Shown: one piece after another, positions 30,601 to 36,662 of the stretch | Layout: each line of letters begins with the position of its first letter | Numbering within the stretch: position 1 is the first letter of the stretch | NCBI GenBank assembly: GCA_903929795.1 | Contig: CAIYWC010000097.1 | Coordinates: forward strand, 248,001-312,000 | Length of the DNA stretch: 64,000 bases | From: an uncultured Myxococcales bacterium | Lineage (GTDB): Bacteria > Myxococcota_A > UBA9042 | Direction of reading: 5' to 3' | Program-made: the position numbers and the translations under genes | The notes under the pieces: model-generated | Told to the model about the DNA's origin: nothing | Seen by the model: the letters and a program-made list of their open reading frames with translations, nothing else | Databases searched by the model: none

Positions 30601-32339
30601 GGCAGGTCAAAACCCACGGTGTCGATGGAAAGCGCTGTCGCGGAGAGGCTTTGCAGCGTCAGGGTGAACGTCACCGTGCCCGCGGGGCTCTGCTTGAGCG
30701 GCAGCACGGCCAGCGACGGCGGCGCGAGCTGCGGCGGCACCAGCTTGACGACAGACGTCTGCGTCGCGATGGAATCCGCGTACTTGGCGTTGACGTATGT
30801 ATACGAAACCATGCCAGAACTGTCGATTTCCGTGACGCCAGGCACCGCCTTGATCTTGACCTTGAACGTCACCGTGCGGTTGGACTTGCCGCCGGCGGAG
30901 CTGGTCAACGTGCCGAGGTTCAGCCCGGTCGCCAGTGGGCTCTGGCCGCCGATGTCGGGCACGACGGCGCCGTCAACAGTCGTCGAACCCGGCAGATAGT
31001 CGGTGCCAGGCGGCGGAAACGTTGCGAATTTCAAGGTGGTATTGTCCGCGTCGAGCGGCCCGGTGTTGAGCAAGTCGTCCGTGTACGTCAGCGTGTCGCC
31101 GGGCGAAGCTTCCGTGTAGTTGGCGTAGAACTTATTGACAGTGCTCTTGAAATTAGGTGCCTTGCGGTTGACCTGCAGCAGCGTCCAGCCGTAGACGAAG
31201 AACTCGCCGTTGCCCGCCAGATTGTCCTCGTGGTACGCCGGTTCCTGGTTGGTCGCGAGCGTGCCGTCACCGGAAGAGACCACCAAAGTCGCTGTCGTAT
31301 CATTGGGTTTCACCAGAGTCGAGACGTCAAACGTGTCCAGATCGATGCCCGTCTCCGGCGTCGAGTTCATGATGTTGTGCGCTTCATTGTTGCCCGCGCC
31401 GCCGGTCAGTTCGATGCCGTTGAACGAAACGAAATCCCAGCAGCTCGCGCACGGCGGGCTATCCGGACCATTGTTGCCCGGGTCCTGCTCCGGATTGCCC
31501 AGCTGCTTGTCGCCCTCCAGCGCGTAATACGTCAGCTGCGCGTCGGGCGGATCGGCCACCAGGAAGTCACTGATCGCAAACTTGATTTGCCCAACCGAGC
31601 TGACCTGCTCGTCCAGCAGCACGTAGCCGTCGTACAGGAACACATCGCGCAGCGTCGTCTCGGAAAACGCCGTGTCGTAGACGAAAACCATGGTCCACGA
31701 GGCGTACCGCGCCTGGCAGGCGATGTCGCCCTGCGCGCAGCACACGGTCTCAGCGATCGCCGGGTCGCCCGGCTTTTGGCCGCACGGCTCCGCTGCCGTC
31801 GCGATGTGGATGTTGGCGACTTTCGCGTCGATGCCGCCGACTGTGTACGTGCCATTCCAGTGGTCGGAGCCAGGGTGTGCCTGCAAAAGCGACGTGATAT
31901 CGCGGCGGCAATAGTAGTGCGTGCCGGTGCCGTTGGGCGTCGGGTCGGTGCGCGTGTCGCAGCCGTCCGCGGCGAGCGTCTGCTGGGCGCCGTCGGCGAG
32001 CGTCAGCACGGCTGTGTTGTCGTAGCCGGTGCTCGGCTCCGACGCGCCCCAATACAGGTAAGCGCCGACGATTTTGGCGTCCTGCGGCATCTTTTGGGCG
32101 ATTTTGACGGTGTCGGAACTCTGCGCCAGCAGCTTGTCGTTGAAGCGGTAGTCGATGAAGTTGGTGACAAGGCTCGCGCCCAGCTGTACCGACTTGCCGT
32201 AGACTTTGAACGCCTTGGGCGCGGACGGATAGTTGCCGACCACGAGCGCGTGCGCGGGCGCGGCGCTGGCGAGCACGCAGGCGATCGGCAGGAGCCAACC
32301 CAACGCGTGTGCTCGCCATTTCCGCCACCCGTACGTCAT
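18678..32339 (-). CDS. Giant (4553 aa) DUF11-repeat surface protein with C-terminal outer-membrane barrel
   Basis: Signal peptide ends ASAAPAHA. Residues ~30-390 form an unrecognised N-terminal domain with a few Cys. About 17 tandem DUF11-type beta-sandwich modules (P-G-D-x-x-x-Y-T/x-V-x-N-T-G pattern) fill ~390-2680. Residues ~2690-3680 mix Cna-B/SdrD-like domains (AISGVIFEDVG, VKAYCDGNQNGQQDDGEDGLPG), another DUF11 unit and Ig-like segments. From ~3690 the sequence (YPVYGDASAP, LIGNFAARLQG, alternating hydrophobic strands, C-terminal Tyr) looks like an outer-membrane beta-barrel. This would place a very long stalk outside the cell or in the periplasm, tethered by its own barrel. Likely roles: adhesion or surface layer. 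AGGAAG lies 9 bases before the start. Confidence 0.85.
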   Translation of the reverse strand: MTYGWRKWRAHALGWLLPIACVLASAAPAHALVVGNYPSAPKAFKVYGKSVQLGASLVTNFIDYRFNDKLLAQSSDTVKIAQKMPQDAKIVGAYLYWGASEPSTGYDNTAVLTLADGAQQTLAADGCDTRTDPTPNGTGTHYYCRRDITSLLQAHPGSDHWNGTYTVGGIDAKVANIHIATAAEPCGQKPGDPAIAETVCCAQGDIACQARYASWTMVFVYDTAFSETTLRDVFLYDGYVLLDEQVSSVGQIKFAISDFLVADPPDAQLTYYALEGDKQLGNPEQDPGNNGPDSPPCASCWDFVSFNGIELTGGAGNNEAHNIMNSTPETGIDLDTFDVSTLVKPNDTTATLVVSSGDGTLATNQEPAYHEDNLAGNGEFFVYGWTLLQVNRKAPNFKSTVNKFYANYTEASPGDTLTYTDDLLNTGPLDADNTTLKFATFPPPGTDYLPGSTTVDGAVVPDIGGQSPLATGLNLGTLTSSAGGKSNRTVTFKVKIKAVPGVTEIDSSGMVSYTYVNAKYADSIATQTSVVKLVPPQLAPPSLAVLPLKQSPAGTVTFTLTLQSLSATALSIDTVGFDLPPELSFISATGPGTNKSTATGGVNSTGQVRFDAVPIASGQQVILTIVAKVKDLATLQALGINPVAGHIVNTQGTAVIGAKTYKTDDPNQPGAENPTVLTLQVLSDLTKSTKTVTDLSPGTPFLPGDQVKFTINIQNSGAGDATVNVSDQIPSGLVFVSSQSPELTLNGTVLTGVVTVPAGQTKSLNFTAQIKPDTPPGETFQNLATLSPTDGQTPTTVQTPVTTVQGGPDLSTSVLTVVDVNGGSLEPADVLNYTLTLTNTGKVTTGALQITLPVDANLEGVSGIDGGGALDAGSNSIIWSSAGIAAGGQLVLHYSVKVKATAINGTSIAAVATATGPQLAKPQTISATVKVQASPNIATFTDVVTSSGGSTFNPGDTVTYTVVLQNTGKGVVTNGVLTTTLDPALGTIVASAGGTVAGQTVTWPVGTLQNGDAAKTVTVTAKLQTPAPQGKLVSDQVTLTGDGLLAPALSDDPAKPGKTDPTVFTVTSAPNLTTSDKSYVDSNGGSVQGGDKLTFLIHPRNTGNSPASNVVVTDVVAPQLTQVVVTGGTFNAATSTVTWNAIPSLLPGDKPPELTFTAVVDKATASGTLISNTGKLAFTETPSTASTNTISFSVVNLPDFGASTKTVSAAQIQAGAAVSYNLTIVNSGNQAGTGVVVTDVLPKEIENVQVGQGGAYNASTGTVTWTLGNVAAGASTPLTVSATVKKPLDNATHVCNQAQIKANENPAASFTSPPNTPLTPAGTPTCFDVASASQVVVQKNVFATVGGQQLNQATVKPKTGLTYSLKIRNTGNALAKGVTVVDPLPAGLENVVVLDGGAFDATKGQVTWPVIAALGVNAADEVTLRFTATVKTGLDDGTAIQNQALVTYGGQATALKSDDPTTPTANDPTTVSVQSKVDFSKTKLTVLDVNGGDVRPGDALTYTLTVRNDGDGAAKATVATLPLDARLGSIVASNGGVVQGAGTAGGTVTWTLGTLAPGDSVTLTVQTTVKTPQLNGAVIIEQAQITATGLQVPVLSDADLTTAIREPTTVTVVAKADLSPSHWVVQDMNGGALEPGDQVNLSLVLQNKGDALAQLVNIQALLPAAGLTNVQVFDGGTLTAGTIAWTVPIVSITPTGDVTLHISATIAPGTPDGTLLNVIAQIPAVTPNPTATLKVVAQPNLSQSSLTSDDESGWVQKIGQAAPGNVVRLDVKLKNTGKADAKNVTVTLPLNAKWANLQALGGGTVANGVVTWVVPSVAVGASLTLSVRGTVAATDQDGDSLALQAQASAQNLLQSQAIPGLPVLVVNRPILTLQKSYTDLTGGHLFPGDKARFTIVVQNVGNAAAQQLAVSDDLPAQLVSPIAGTGGSVSGTTVNWLVPTLAPGQTTTVTFDAAIGPNLPTGTVVVNQARAKAQNAAQQLSNSLNIPVKYPTLQVDTKLTPEAPATTPAQPGDTVTLHVIVTVPTAENASNVTVSVPVDATLFDVTAPQGATWDDAQKLLTWTIKNNAGLANIPGGASVALAATLRVKPTAANGAVAQGKASAKEGETGISYDAKPATLAIVAIPKLKVVKTVEDLNGGKVAPLDVLRYTIAVSVTGLSAAENVAIDDVLDPRLEIVAVGQGGKQTTNAGVTTVSWTAANATALASVVPGATATVTFDARVKANTPDGATVPNQAQVKADAVPAAVPSDDPNTPTVNDPTVVLVRTESALEASTKTGKDDNGGALMPGETVTWRITVVATSPAPLTGVRLMDAVPAGMTYEPGSTTLNGNTVPDVSGASPLAAGLALGTLQVGTANAAVVTFRTRLRPDAQEGGQVSNTATAVADNVPPTAIGPATLSIGKGPSIRQTQKTAQVLDVNGNGQADIGEAIVYTVTVRNTGAGAAEQVTLDDPLPNTTHYVGSSLMLDGKPLTDVADGDAGRVDVSAGKVHVDLGTIDAGSQRVVTFQVKILGGVLVSNQGTANAKGVPAEPTDADNDDSNGNQPTVTQIGPAAPLVTVTKAVQDENGGSVQPGDWLRYTLTVQNNGNAKADSIVLQDTLPKGMDPLKDSDVLLPPGLVLQNDGSTLKVVGLSVQAGESAVVSVRARVAANVADASTICNIAKVDVLLNAGTVHAESKPACVTTGAQIGEGAISGVIFEDVGIDDNVFEPQTDLRFPHFQVAVLPPAGVDGPILTAIADDQGQYHVLHVPNGQRRVRVLSPGGAVFLERIVDAPGQLSGKLDLAIRPTGRVYDAHAGTTTPGVRLWLRYDEGDPVAPNALLADDALPPGQQGQTTDPSGAYMFAPLPGRAYRIELATVSAGLAFPVAGHGPDPGIALLDKQGLVVPDALPQIAGNTLPRYLTRFSLQGATAVPTPGGRGAQTVTGGPPAPRHNHLPVEQLSSAIAVGVRLSKAQAQVGDLLYATVTVQNNSTAGFAADALTGRGGVELRNLLPTGLNLVPGGADLTVLGANNLPVKIPLAQLDAPLMVVHRISPTTNKPVGLDLPPGGSLTLRAQMVVTPTAKAGQQLEFAAQLYDISGQQLSGRSTAQFLVQADPLFDKGMVLVKAYCDGNQNGQQDDGEDGLPGARIYADIGQFAVTDAYGRAHLMDIPPGNHLFKLDADTLPPGSTVIGDEQKVLYLTRGLTLPLTFPIACKFEAVGPTRVEATATTDSPRDEPPKPGPGVVPVAVDAATLAIAVDSKVMAPRFLRARLLGPDKRPLGDPRLPSDPTSTALEPGAPIVLQVEHSGGWVRHALEVRELGEGGRLGALLVEQVDGRDPPLQVTLRARPGFSGIGDLTRGRPYALRLRAETEWGSRVWSAPIPFEVRDNVTDPRKDAFTLAAKPPRLLINGNPFELDDAGRAALLVDRPADGKVLISLRQADGAGRDEFVTVGAKALPSARAAVGLPAGETATDPGIFGAALLEGLKAQADAVPVAAAVPTGATSAPAAVALPAAAAEVAQPGALSPVAAQAAGLPAAELSVMLPPGPLELAQPELAVRGKTLRANRVEVQGQAAIVDEDGNFYALVRLPIGASTLTVTATDKAGNRAILERPVTVKDRALFLLAIADGSVSHVGAHLEEVDQPGSLAIGNVQLTGRVALYAKGRVSGEFLGLKDLSFTAHVDTAKDPNLQDFATNLIDPTKFYPVYGDASAPTQDVKARGQLYILVEAERTKFLIGNFAARLQGIELLRYDRTLYGAWLEFSRKYGDFDTTVKGFAAQQDATVARHTDVMRGTGGSLYYLSVRDVVEGSERIDLVIRDRISGMELGRIPQARNTDYVIDPVQGRLTFKSPVSGAVDGTLLLGQTGLAGQSMTWNGQPLFVETTYEARGVQSTDSVSFGGQLREKFANGRVDVGGSYVQEGRADAPTYRVAGGDVVVKLGERSKMTGEYAFSQSRDTLLAVSDDGGLTFGQQTQPTTTTSAGQPVQGQAVKVAVDLDLRDVLGRSPDARPTDLPPDVTGVNDRGRVRAWYQWMQAGFQSGGSILQQGMQKAGVDAMLPLSQRNTLQVRYDGLFSDGGVANPYSAPGTGTQYGAVGGLVGTGSVLPPGSLANQNANPTSSFLSLSQQTASVQDAHKLDAKWTLLGANTVAYGLDSLGTGRTSDTVAAGAAYRATDRLVLRADQQGIIGGDPTQFRNTADHLSTALGVEYKIAKDLAVVVSERLGWAGQNATSAGLRTMLDKSTSLYVQQRLEDSNATGHLVSSSVVGAESRYGDDQKTRAYGEYQVDALNDARMNRAVMGVGKRFEVAKGVNLDAGYERQQTFAAGGGNTSRDALSLGLEWLRAEKYKVTSRQEVRLDQGDPNFGGVRKLQILTLNNGQVGLSKEWTLFGRANYTRTQNQTTDTLEAEALEATLGAAFRPITHNWLNLITKVSHLIDQRPSTDGTGTTERSVKDILSIEPVAQLPLRFEFSQKAALRRVTEALADMTPENSSTLLLISRLGWHVTDRIDLATEYRFLETLLTKDLQHGALLEVAWRFAKALRVGGGYNFTHFTETNAGDIRTTDQGGFFMRMTGMY
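24290..31165 (-). repeat. Tandem array of about 17 DUF11-type modules
   Basis: Divergent protein-level repeats of ~110-140 residues in the giant gene. Units open with motifs such as D-V-N-G-G-x-L-x-P-G-D and run through Y-T-L-T-V-x-N-T-G and V-T-W-x-x-G-T-L-x-x-G. DNA identity between units is moderate, so the array is old rather than a recent expansion. Confidence 0.8.
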
Positions 32340-32353
32340 GAGCCTTGTCTTCC

Positions 32354-32373
32354 TGCCTCGATGGCGCGAGGCA
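32354..32373 (-). promoter_or_regulatory. Hairpin abutting the ribosome-binding site of the giant gene
   Basis: TGCCTCG and CGAGGCA flank a 6-base loop in the 55 bp gap between the Kelch lipoprotein gene and the giant gene. The stem ends exactly where AGGAAG (32354-32349) begins, so it could limit ribosome access or protect the mRNA 5' end; weak termination is the alternative. Confidence 0.4.
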
Positions 32374-32394
32374 AACGGTGCGCGCTACGAATGG

Positions 32395-34113
32395 CTAATA
32401 GTTCGGATTCCAGAGCACGACGTCCGTGCGGCCGGTCAAGGGCGAACCGCCGGCGCCGCCGACGATGAGCACGTGGCCGGTGTTCAAGCCCACCGCAGCG
32501 CCCAGCGCGCGGCCGCCGTCGCCCAGGAGGTTCTGGATCGGGTCGACGTTGGTCGCCACGCCGCCCGCGCCGTCGTCGTCCTCGTGCAAGTATTCGCCGC
32601 TGTTCAAGTGGTTGGTGTCGGAGTCACTGCCGCCGGCGATGAGCAGCTGTCCGGTGGCTGGCCCGGACGTCACCGCAGCGACGCTCGGCGCGGCGCGGCC
32701 GTTGGTCAGTTGCTTGGTGGCGACGATCTTGCTCTGCACGATGTCAAACACGTCTACCGTCTTGTTGGCGCTGGAGTGCGCGACGTCGTTAAAGCCGCCG
32801 ATCATGTAGACGTGGTAGTAGTTGGCCGTGGCATTGGCGACAAAAAGCGCGGCGGGCCAGATGCGCGTCGGCTGGTTGTCGTAAGACACTGGATTCCAAA
32901 GGAAACCGGCTGGCGTGGTCGGACAATCCGCCGGGCAGTTCGTCATCGCGTCGGACACGAGCACGCTGCCGTTGGCCACCGTGAACTGGACGACCTCCAT
33001 CTTGTTGACGGCGCCCTGGGTGTTTTCGCCGCCGATCAGCATCACGAAGCCACCGTCGGGGCCGGGCACGCGCACGCCCGCGTGGTGCCAGCGCGCGGTG
33101 GTGAGCTGGCCCATGGCCTTGAAGCCGCCCGTTGCATGCCAGATTTCCCACGTATTACCACCACATGCGCCAGCGTGCGGATCGGCGGGGCAGTCTTCAT
33201 TGCCTTGGCCGCCGAGGATCAGGAAATAATCCTGGTGGTCGAACATCTGGATGACCGTCGGCGCGATACGGCCAAAATGCATCGTGGGTACCGTCTGCGT
33301 CGGGCTTGTCACTTCCCCGGTCGCGATGTTGTAAAACTCAATCTTATTCGAGGCTTTTGGCGCATTCGTCGCATCCATTTCCACGCCGCCCACGATCGCC
33401 ACGACCGTCTGGCCGACTGCCATCGTGTGGAATGCCCGGGGCGTCGCGAGCTGCCCCGCCGGATCTGTCGCCACGTCCAAGGCCCGCGTGTCCGGGTCGT
33501 ACACCGCGATGGTCGACTGGAACGATGCGTAACTCGCACGATCAAACGCGCTTTTTGCGCTGCCTTTGGGTACTGCGCCTCCGGCCATCACCACCTTGCC
33601 GTTTGGCAGCGTCGCCACGCCGGTCGCCGCGTGCGCAGCCGGCAGCTCCGTCTGCGGCGAATTGCCCGACGCGTCCGGCTCGCCAAACGCCGCGGCGAAC
33701 GTGTTGATGCGGGTCACGTACGGGTGGAGCTCCAGCGCCGCGGAATCCGCGTACACGTCCGTGGGCACCGTCGCGCCGCGCGCAATCGCGCTCGTGGGCT
33801 GCGTGTCGCCGTTATACACGTCGACGCGAATCTGCCGCGCGGCGCCAAAAGGCACCGAAGGCGCCGCGACTTGCATGCCCTGGGCATAAGGCTGGATATT
33901 CGAGGGCTTGCCGTCCGAGCCCAGAAAATCCGCGAACATCACAATGAACCGCGAATCCGCCGTCCCCAGCGGGTTATCGCCGTTGGCCGGCACGCGGACC
34001 GCCACGATGAGCTTGTTTTCCTGCTTGGCCGTCGTGGCTTGGCACGCAGCCAGCAGCGTCAACGCGGGCAACGCCAGAAGATGGCTCAGTTTTGAGGTGC
34101 GGCGGGTCAGCAT
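32395..34113 (-). CDS. Kelch-repeat lipoprotein
   Basis: 572 residues from Met 34113, giving a lipoprotein signal ending LTLLAAC; a Met at 34158 overlapping the upstream stop (ATGA) would add 15 residues ahead of the signal and is less likely. From about residue 130 there are repeated Kelch blades: ATGVATLPNGKVVMAGG, AFHTMAVGQTVVAIVGG, HAGVRVPG...MLIGG, MIGGFNDV, GQLLIAGG and TGHVLIVGG, consistent with a beta-propeller. Propellers of this kind bind proteins or glycans. Middle gene of the envelope run, immediately before the giant surface protein. Confidence 0.85.
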   Translation of the reverse strand: MLTRRTSKLSHLLALPALTLLAACQATTAKQENKLIVAVRVPANGDNPLGTADSRFIVMFADFLGSDGKPSNIQPYAQGMQVAAPSVPFGAARQIRVDVYNGDTQPTSAIARGATVPTDVYADSAALELHPYVTRINTFAAAFGEPDASGNSPQTELPAAHAATGVATLPNGKVVMAGGAVPKGSAKSAFDRASYASFQSTIAVYDPDTRALDVATDPAGQLATPRAFHTMAVGQTVVAIVGGVEMDATNAPKASNKIEFYNIATGEVTSPTQTVPTMHFGRIAPTVIQMFDHQDYFLILGGQGNEDCPADPHAGACGGNTWEIWHATGGFKAMGQLTTARWHHAGVRVPGPDGGFVMLIGGENTQGAVNKMEVVQFTVANGSVLVSDAMTNCPADCPTTPAGFLWNPVSYDNQPTRIWPAALFVANATANYYHVYMIGGFNDVAHSSANKTVDVFDIVQSKIVATKQLTNGRAAPSVAAVTSGPATGQLLIAGGSDSDTNHLNSGEYLHEDDDGAGGVATNVDPIQNLLGDGGRALGAAVGLNTGHVLIVGGAGGSPLTGRTDVVLWNPNY

Positions 34114-34154
34114 GATCTCGCTCCGGGGGCGGTCAGTGGGCAGCGTGAGGCGGC

Positions 34155-35735
34155 TCATGGGATGATCCCGACGGCGGTGAAGCCGGTCGCGGGCGCGGGC
34201 TGGCGCGTGGCGGCGTAGATGATGCCGGCAGCGGCACCGACCACGACGACGCCGCCGATGGTCCACGGCCACCACTTCTTGTACCACGGCTTCTTTTGCG
34301 TCTCGTCTTCGTCGTGCAGCAGACCAGCGTACGGGTCCGCGTTCGCGTCCAGCGCCGTCTCCACTTCCGGCACCGGCGCAACTTTGGGCTCGGGCTTGGG
34401 CGCGGGCGTCGGCTTGGCCTTGGGCAGCGGCGCCTCCTCCTCCTGAACCGGCGGCGCGACTGGCACAACGGCCGCCGCAGGCTCCGCCGTCGCTTCGCGG
34501 CTGGCATCAAAAACCGCTGGCAAATCCTCGACTTCCTTGCACGTCGTCAGCGCCGCGCGCACGCGCCCTTCGGCGTCCAGCGTCTTCATCTGCAGATCGC
34601 CCAGCGTCGGCTGGTAGTCGACCTTGTCCAGCGCGCACGACCGCTTGGTCTTGGCCTGGAACAAGAACAGGTGCAGCTCCAGCGACCGCGCGCTCTTGGA
34701 CACGACGCCGTAGAGCAGATACTGCGCACCGATCTGCTTGCTGAACATGGACGCCATGTTTTTGAAGACTTTTTCGTGGAAATTGCCGCTGCCGGCGAAC
34801 GCCTTGATGTCCTCAGGCGGCACCGTCAGGCCGATGGAGCTCGGATCCTCTTCCAGCTTGATGTTGGCGCTGACTGCGCCGTCTTTACCTTTGGCAACAA
34901 AGACTTGGCCCCACGGCAGCGCGCCGACTTTGCGGACCTGGACGTAGTGCGTGCCCTGCAGCAAATCCTTGGCTTGGGACGGGCAATTGCCGACTTTCAC
35001 GCCGTCGACAAACACGTCCGCGCCCGCCAGCGGGCAGTCAACGCTCAGGTTGGCGCCTTCCTTGTCGGCCAGGCCTTGGCGCGCGGCGGTCAGCGCCTGC
35101 TGCAGCGGTTTGGACGCCTTGCGCGTGTCCACCACAAAAGTCGGCTGTAGCACCACGGCCTTTTCCAGCCATTCCCGCGCGCCCTTGGCGTCGTTGAGCT
35201 TGAGCGACACCGCCGCCGCCTGCGCGTACACGTCCACCAGCTTGGTGAAATCGACAAGCTCCACGAAGTTGTCCTCGTAGCGCTGCGCCGCCGCCTTGAG
35301 CAGCTTCATCGTATCGGCCGGATCCTCGTTGTCCTCCACCATCGTCCGCGCCGTCACGGACAGCGTGTCCGCGCGCTCCAGGGCTTTTTGCGCCGGAGTC
35401 TGCGGTTTTTCCTTCACTTCCTTGACGATCGGCGTCAGCGGCTTGCCGGAATCGATGACCTTGGCCGGGAGGGGCCGCAGCGCGTCGCCGGCGCTCAACA
35501 TCTGCCGCAGGTATTCCTCGATGCGCGCCGCCGCGAGCACGCCGACCTCGCCTTTGCGGGCAAAAGGCACGATGCCGATCGCCGGCTTCTCCGGCTCCTG
35601 CGCCCACGCCTGGCTGCCGCCCCAGCGCTGCGGCAGCGGCATCAGCAGGGACGCGGTGGAGAACGTCAGCAGCAACACCTGCGCCACGCAACGCAGCGCG
35701 ACGTCTTTTTGCACAATTGCCCTGGAACGGGACAC
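34155..35735 (-). CDS. PEGA-like domain envelope protein
   Basis: 526 residues from a GTG start at 35735, chosen for GGAGGT 5 bases upstream; it also gives a signal-like N-terminus (VAQVLLLTFSTASLLMPL ... AWAQ). Residues ~45-90 (AIGIVPFARKGEVGVLAAARIEEYLRQML) resemble proteins that score periplasmic components; a helical, tetratricopeptide-like middle follows, then a PEGA-like domain (ADVFVDGVKVGNCP ... GTHYVQVRKVG). A Pro/Ala/Lys linker leads to a C-terminal membrane helix (WWPWTIGGVVVVGAAAGIIY). Myxobacteria carry many such proteins of unknown role. It precedes the Kelch lipoprotein by 41 bp. Confidence 0.7.
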   Translation of the reverse strand: MSRSRAIVQKDVALRCVAQVLLLTFSTASLLMPLPQRWGGSQAWAQEPEKPAIGIVPFARKGEVGVLAAARIEEYLRQMLSAGDALRPLPAKVIDSGKPLTPIVKEVKEKPQTPAQKALERADTLSVTARTMVEDNEDPADTMKLLKAAAQRYEDNFVELVDFTKLVDVYAQAAAVSLKLNDAKGAREWLEKAVVLQPTFVVDTRKASKPLQQALTAARQGLADKEGANLSVDCPLAGADVFVDGVKVGNCPSQAKDLLQGTHYVQVRKVGALPWGQVFVAKGKDGAVSANIKLEEDPSSIGLTVPPEDIKAFAGSGNFHEKVFKNMASMFSKQIGAQYLLYGVVSKSARSLELHLFLFQAKTKRSCALDKVDYQPTLGDLQMKTLDAEGRVRAALTTCKEVEDLPAVFDASREATAEPAAAVVPVAPPVQEEEAPLPKAKPTPAPKPEPKVAPVPEVETALDANADPYAGLLHDEDETQKKPWYKKWWPWTIGGVVVVGAAAGIIYAATRQPAPATGFTAVGIIP

Positions 35736-35840
35736 GATCGACCTCCGAGTCTGACGGGTGCGTGCATCGACGCGCACTGACGCGAGCGTGAGACGCAACC
35801 TGCAAGTTTGCCTGAAACACACCCGCTTGCCAAACAACCG

Positions 35841-36632
35841 TTAGGGCCGCTGGAGCGCCTGATCGGGTCTTGGCAAAACGACAATGCCCACCGGTACTTG
35901 AACCGGCGTCGGCACGCTGACGTGCACCAAACCGGCGTCGATTTCCAGCATGGTCGACGGTCCACCGTCCAGGTTCAGGGCATTGGACAATCCAGGACCG
36001 CCGTCGCGCTCGGAACGTTGCAGGAATGTTGTCAACTCCTGCAGCTGCAGCACGCCCTCGCTCACCACCAGCACGACCCGCCCCGTGCCGTCGGAGCCCA
36101 ACGCCGTACGGCGCGCTTGGCCCGGCTTGAACGTCATCGGCTGGCCGTCCACCAGCAGCCGCGGCCCGCACTCCACCGCAAATTCCAGCTCCGGCAGCGG
36201 CTTCCAGTCCCGCGCGTGGCGCAGCAGCGGCTGTTGCGCGGCGATCCCGAACACGCCGTGGTCGACGTGGCGCAGGGGCGACAGTGTCTCGCCATTGTCC
36301 ACCAGCAGGCCCAGCGGCTTGTACGCCGGATCGAAGAAACCGCCGTTGATCGCCGCCACCGCGCCCGGTAGCGCCGCGCGAAAGTCCGCCGGACTGCCCA
36401 GCTGCCGCCCCATTTTTTGCGGAGTCACGACGCGCAGCTGCCACTGGCGCGGCGTCAACCGCAGGAGGTGCAGCGCGACGGGCTGCTGGTCCTCGCCGAC
36501 CAACAGCTCCGCCTTCGCGTATTCCAGGCCGGGCAGCGCGGTTTGCCAGTGCAGCGGCTCGCGCACGGGCGCACGGGTACACGCGCAGAGCGCGAGCAGC
36601 CACAGCAGGGTCGTGGAGCGAAGCGGATTCAC
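35841..36632 (-). CDS. Phosphodiester glycosidase (NAGPA/DUF2233-like) lipoprotein
   Basis: 263 residues. Lipoprotein-type start (LRSTTLLWLLALCAC). The body has the hallmarks of the NAGPA family: AAINGGFFDPAYKPLGLLVDNG, ECGPRLLVDG, RRTALG and LNLDGGPSTML. Members hydrolyse sugar phosphodiesters; bacterial ones often sit with exopolysaccharide genes. Here it lies 30 bp after the disulfide-enzyme fusion and 105 bp before the PEGA-like gene. Substrate unknown; an envelope polysaccharide or teichoic-like phosphodiester is a guess. Confidence 0.85.
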   Translation of the reverse strand: MNPLRSTTLLWLLALCACTRAPVREPLHWQTALPGLEYAKAELLVGEDQQPVALHLLRLTPRQWQLRVVTPQKMGRQLGSPADFRAALPGAVAAINGGFFDPAYKPLGLLVDNGETLSPLRHVDHGVFGIAAQQPLLRHARDWKPLPELEFAVECGPRLLVDGQPMTFKPGQARRTALGSDGTGRVVLVVSEGVLQLQELTTFLQRSERDGGPGLSNALNLDGGPSTMLEIDAGLVHVSVPTPVQVPVGIVVLPRPDQALQRP

Positions 36633-36662
36633 GCCGTCATGCTACGACGTTTGCCGGTGGCC

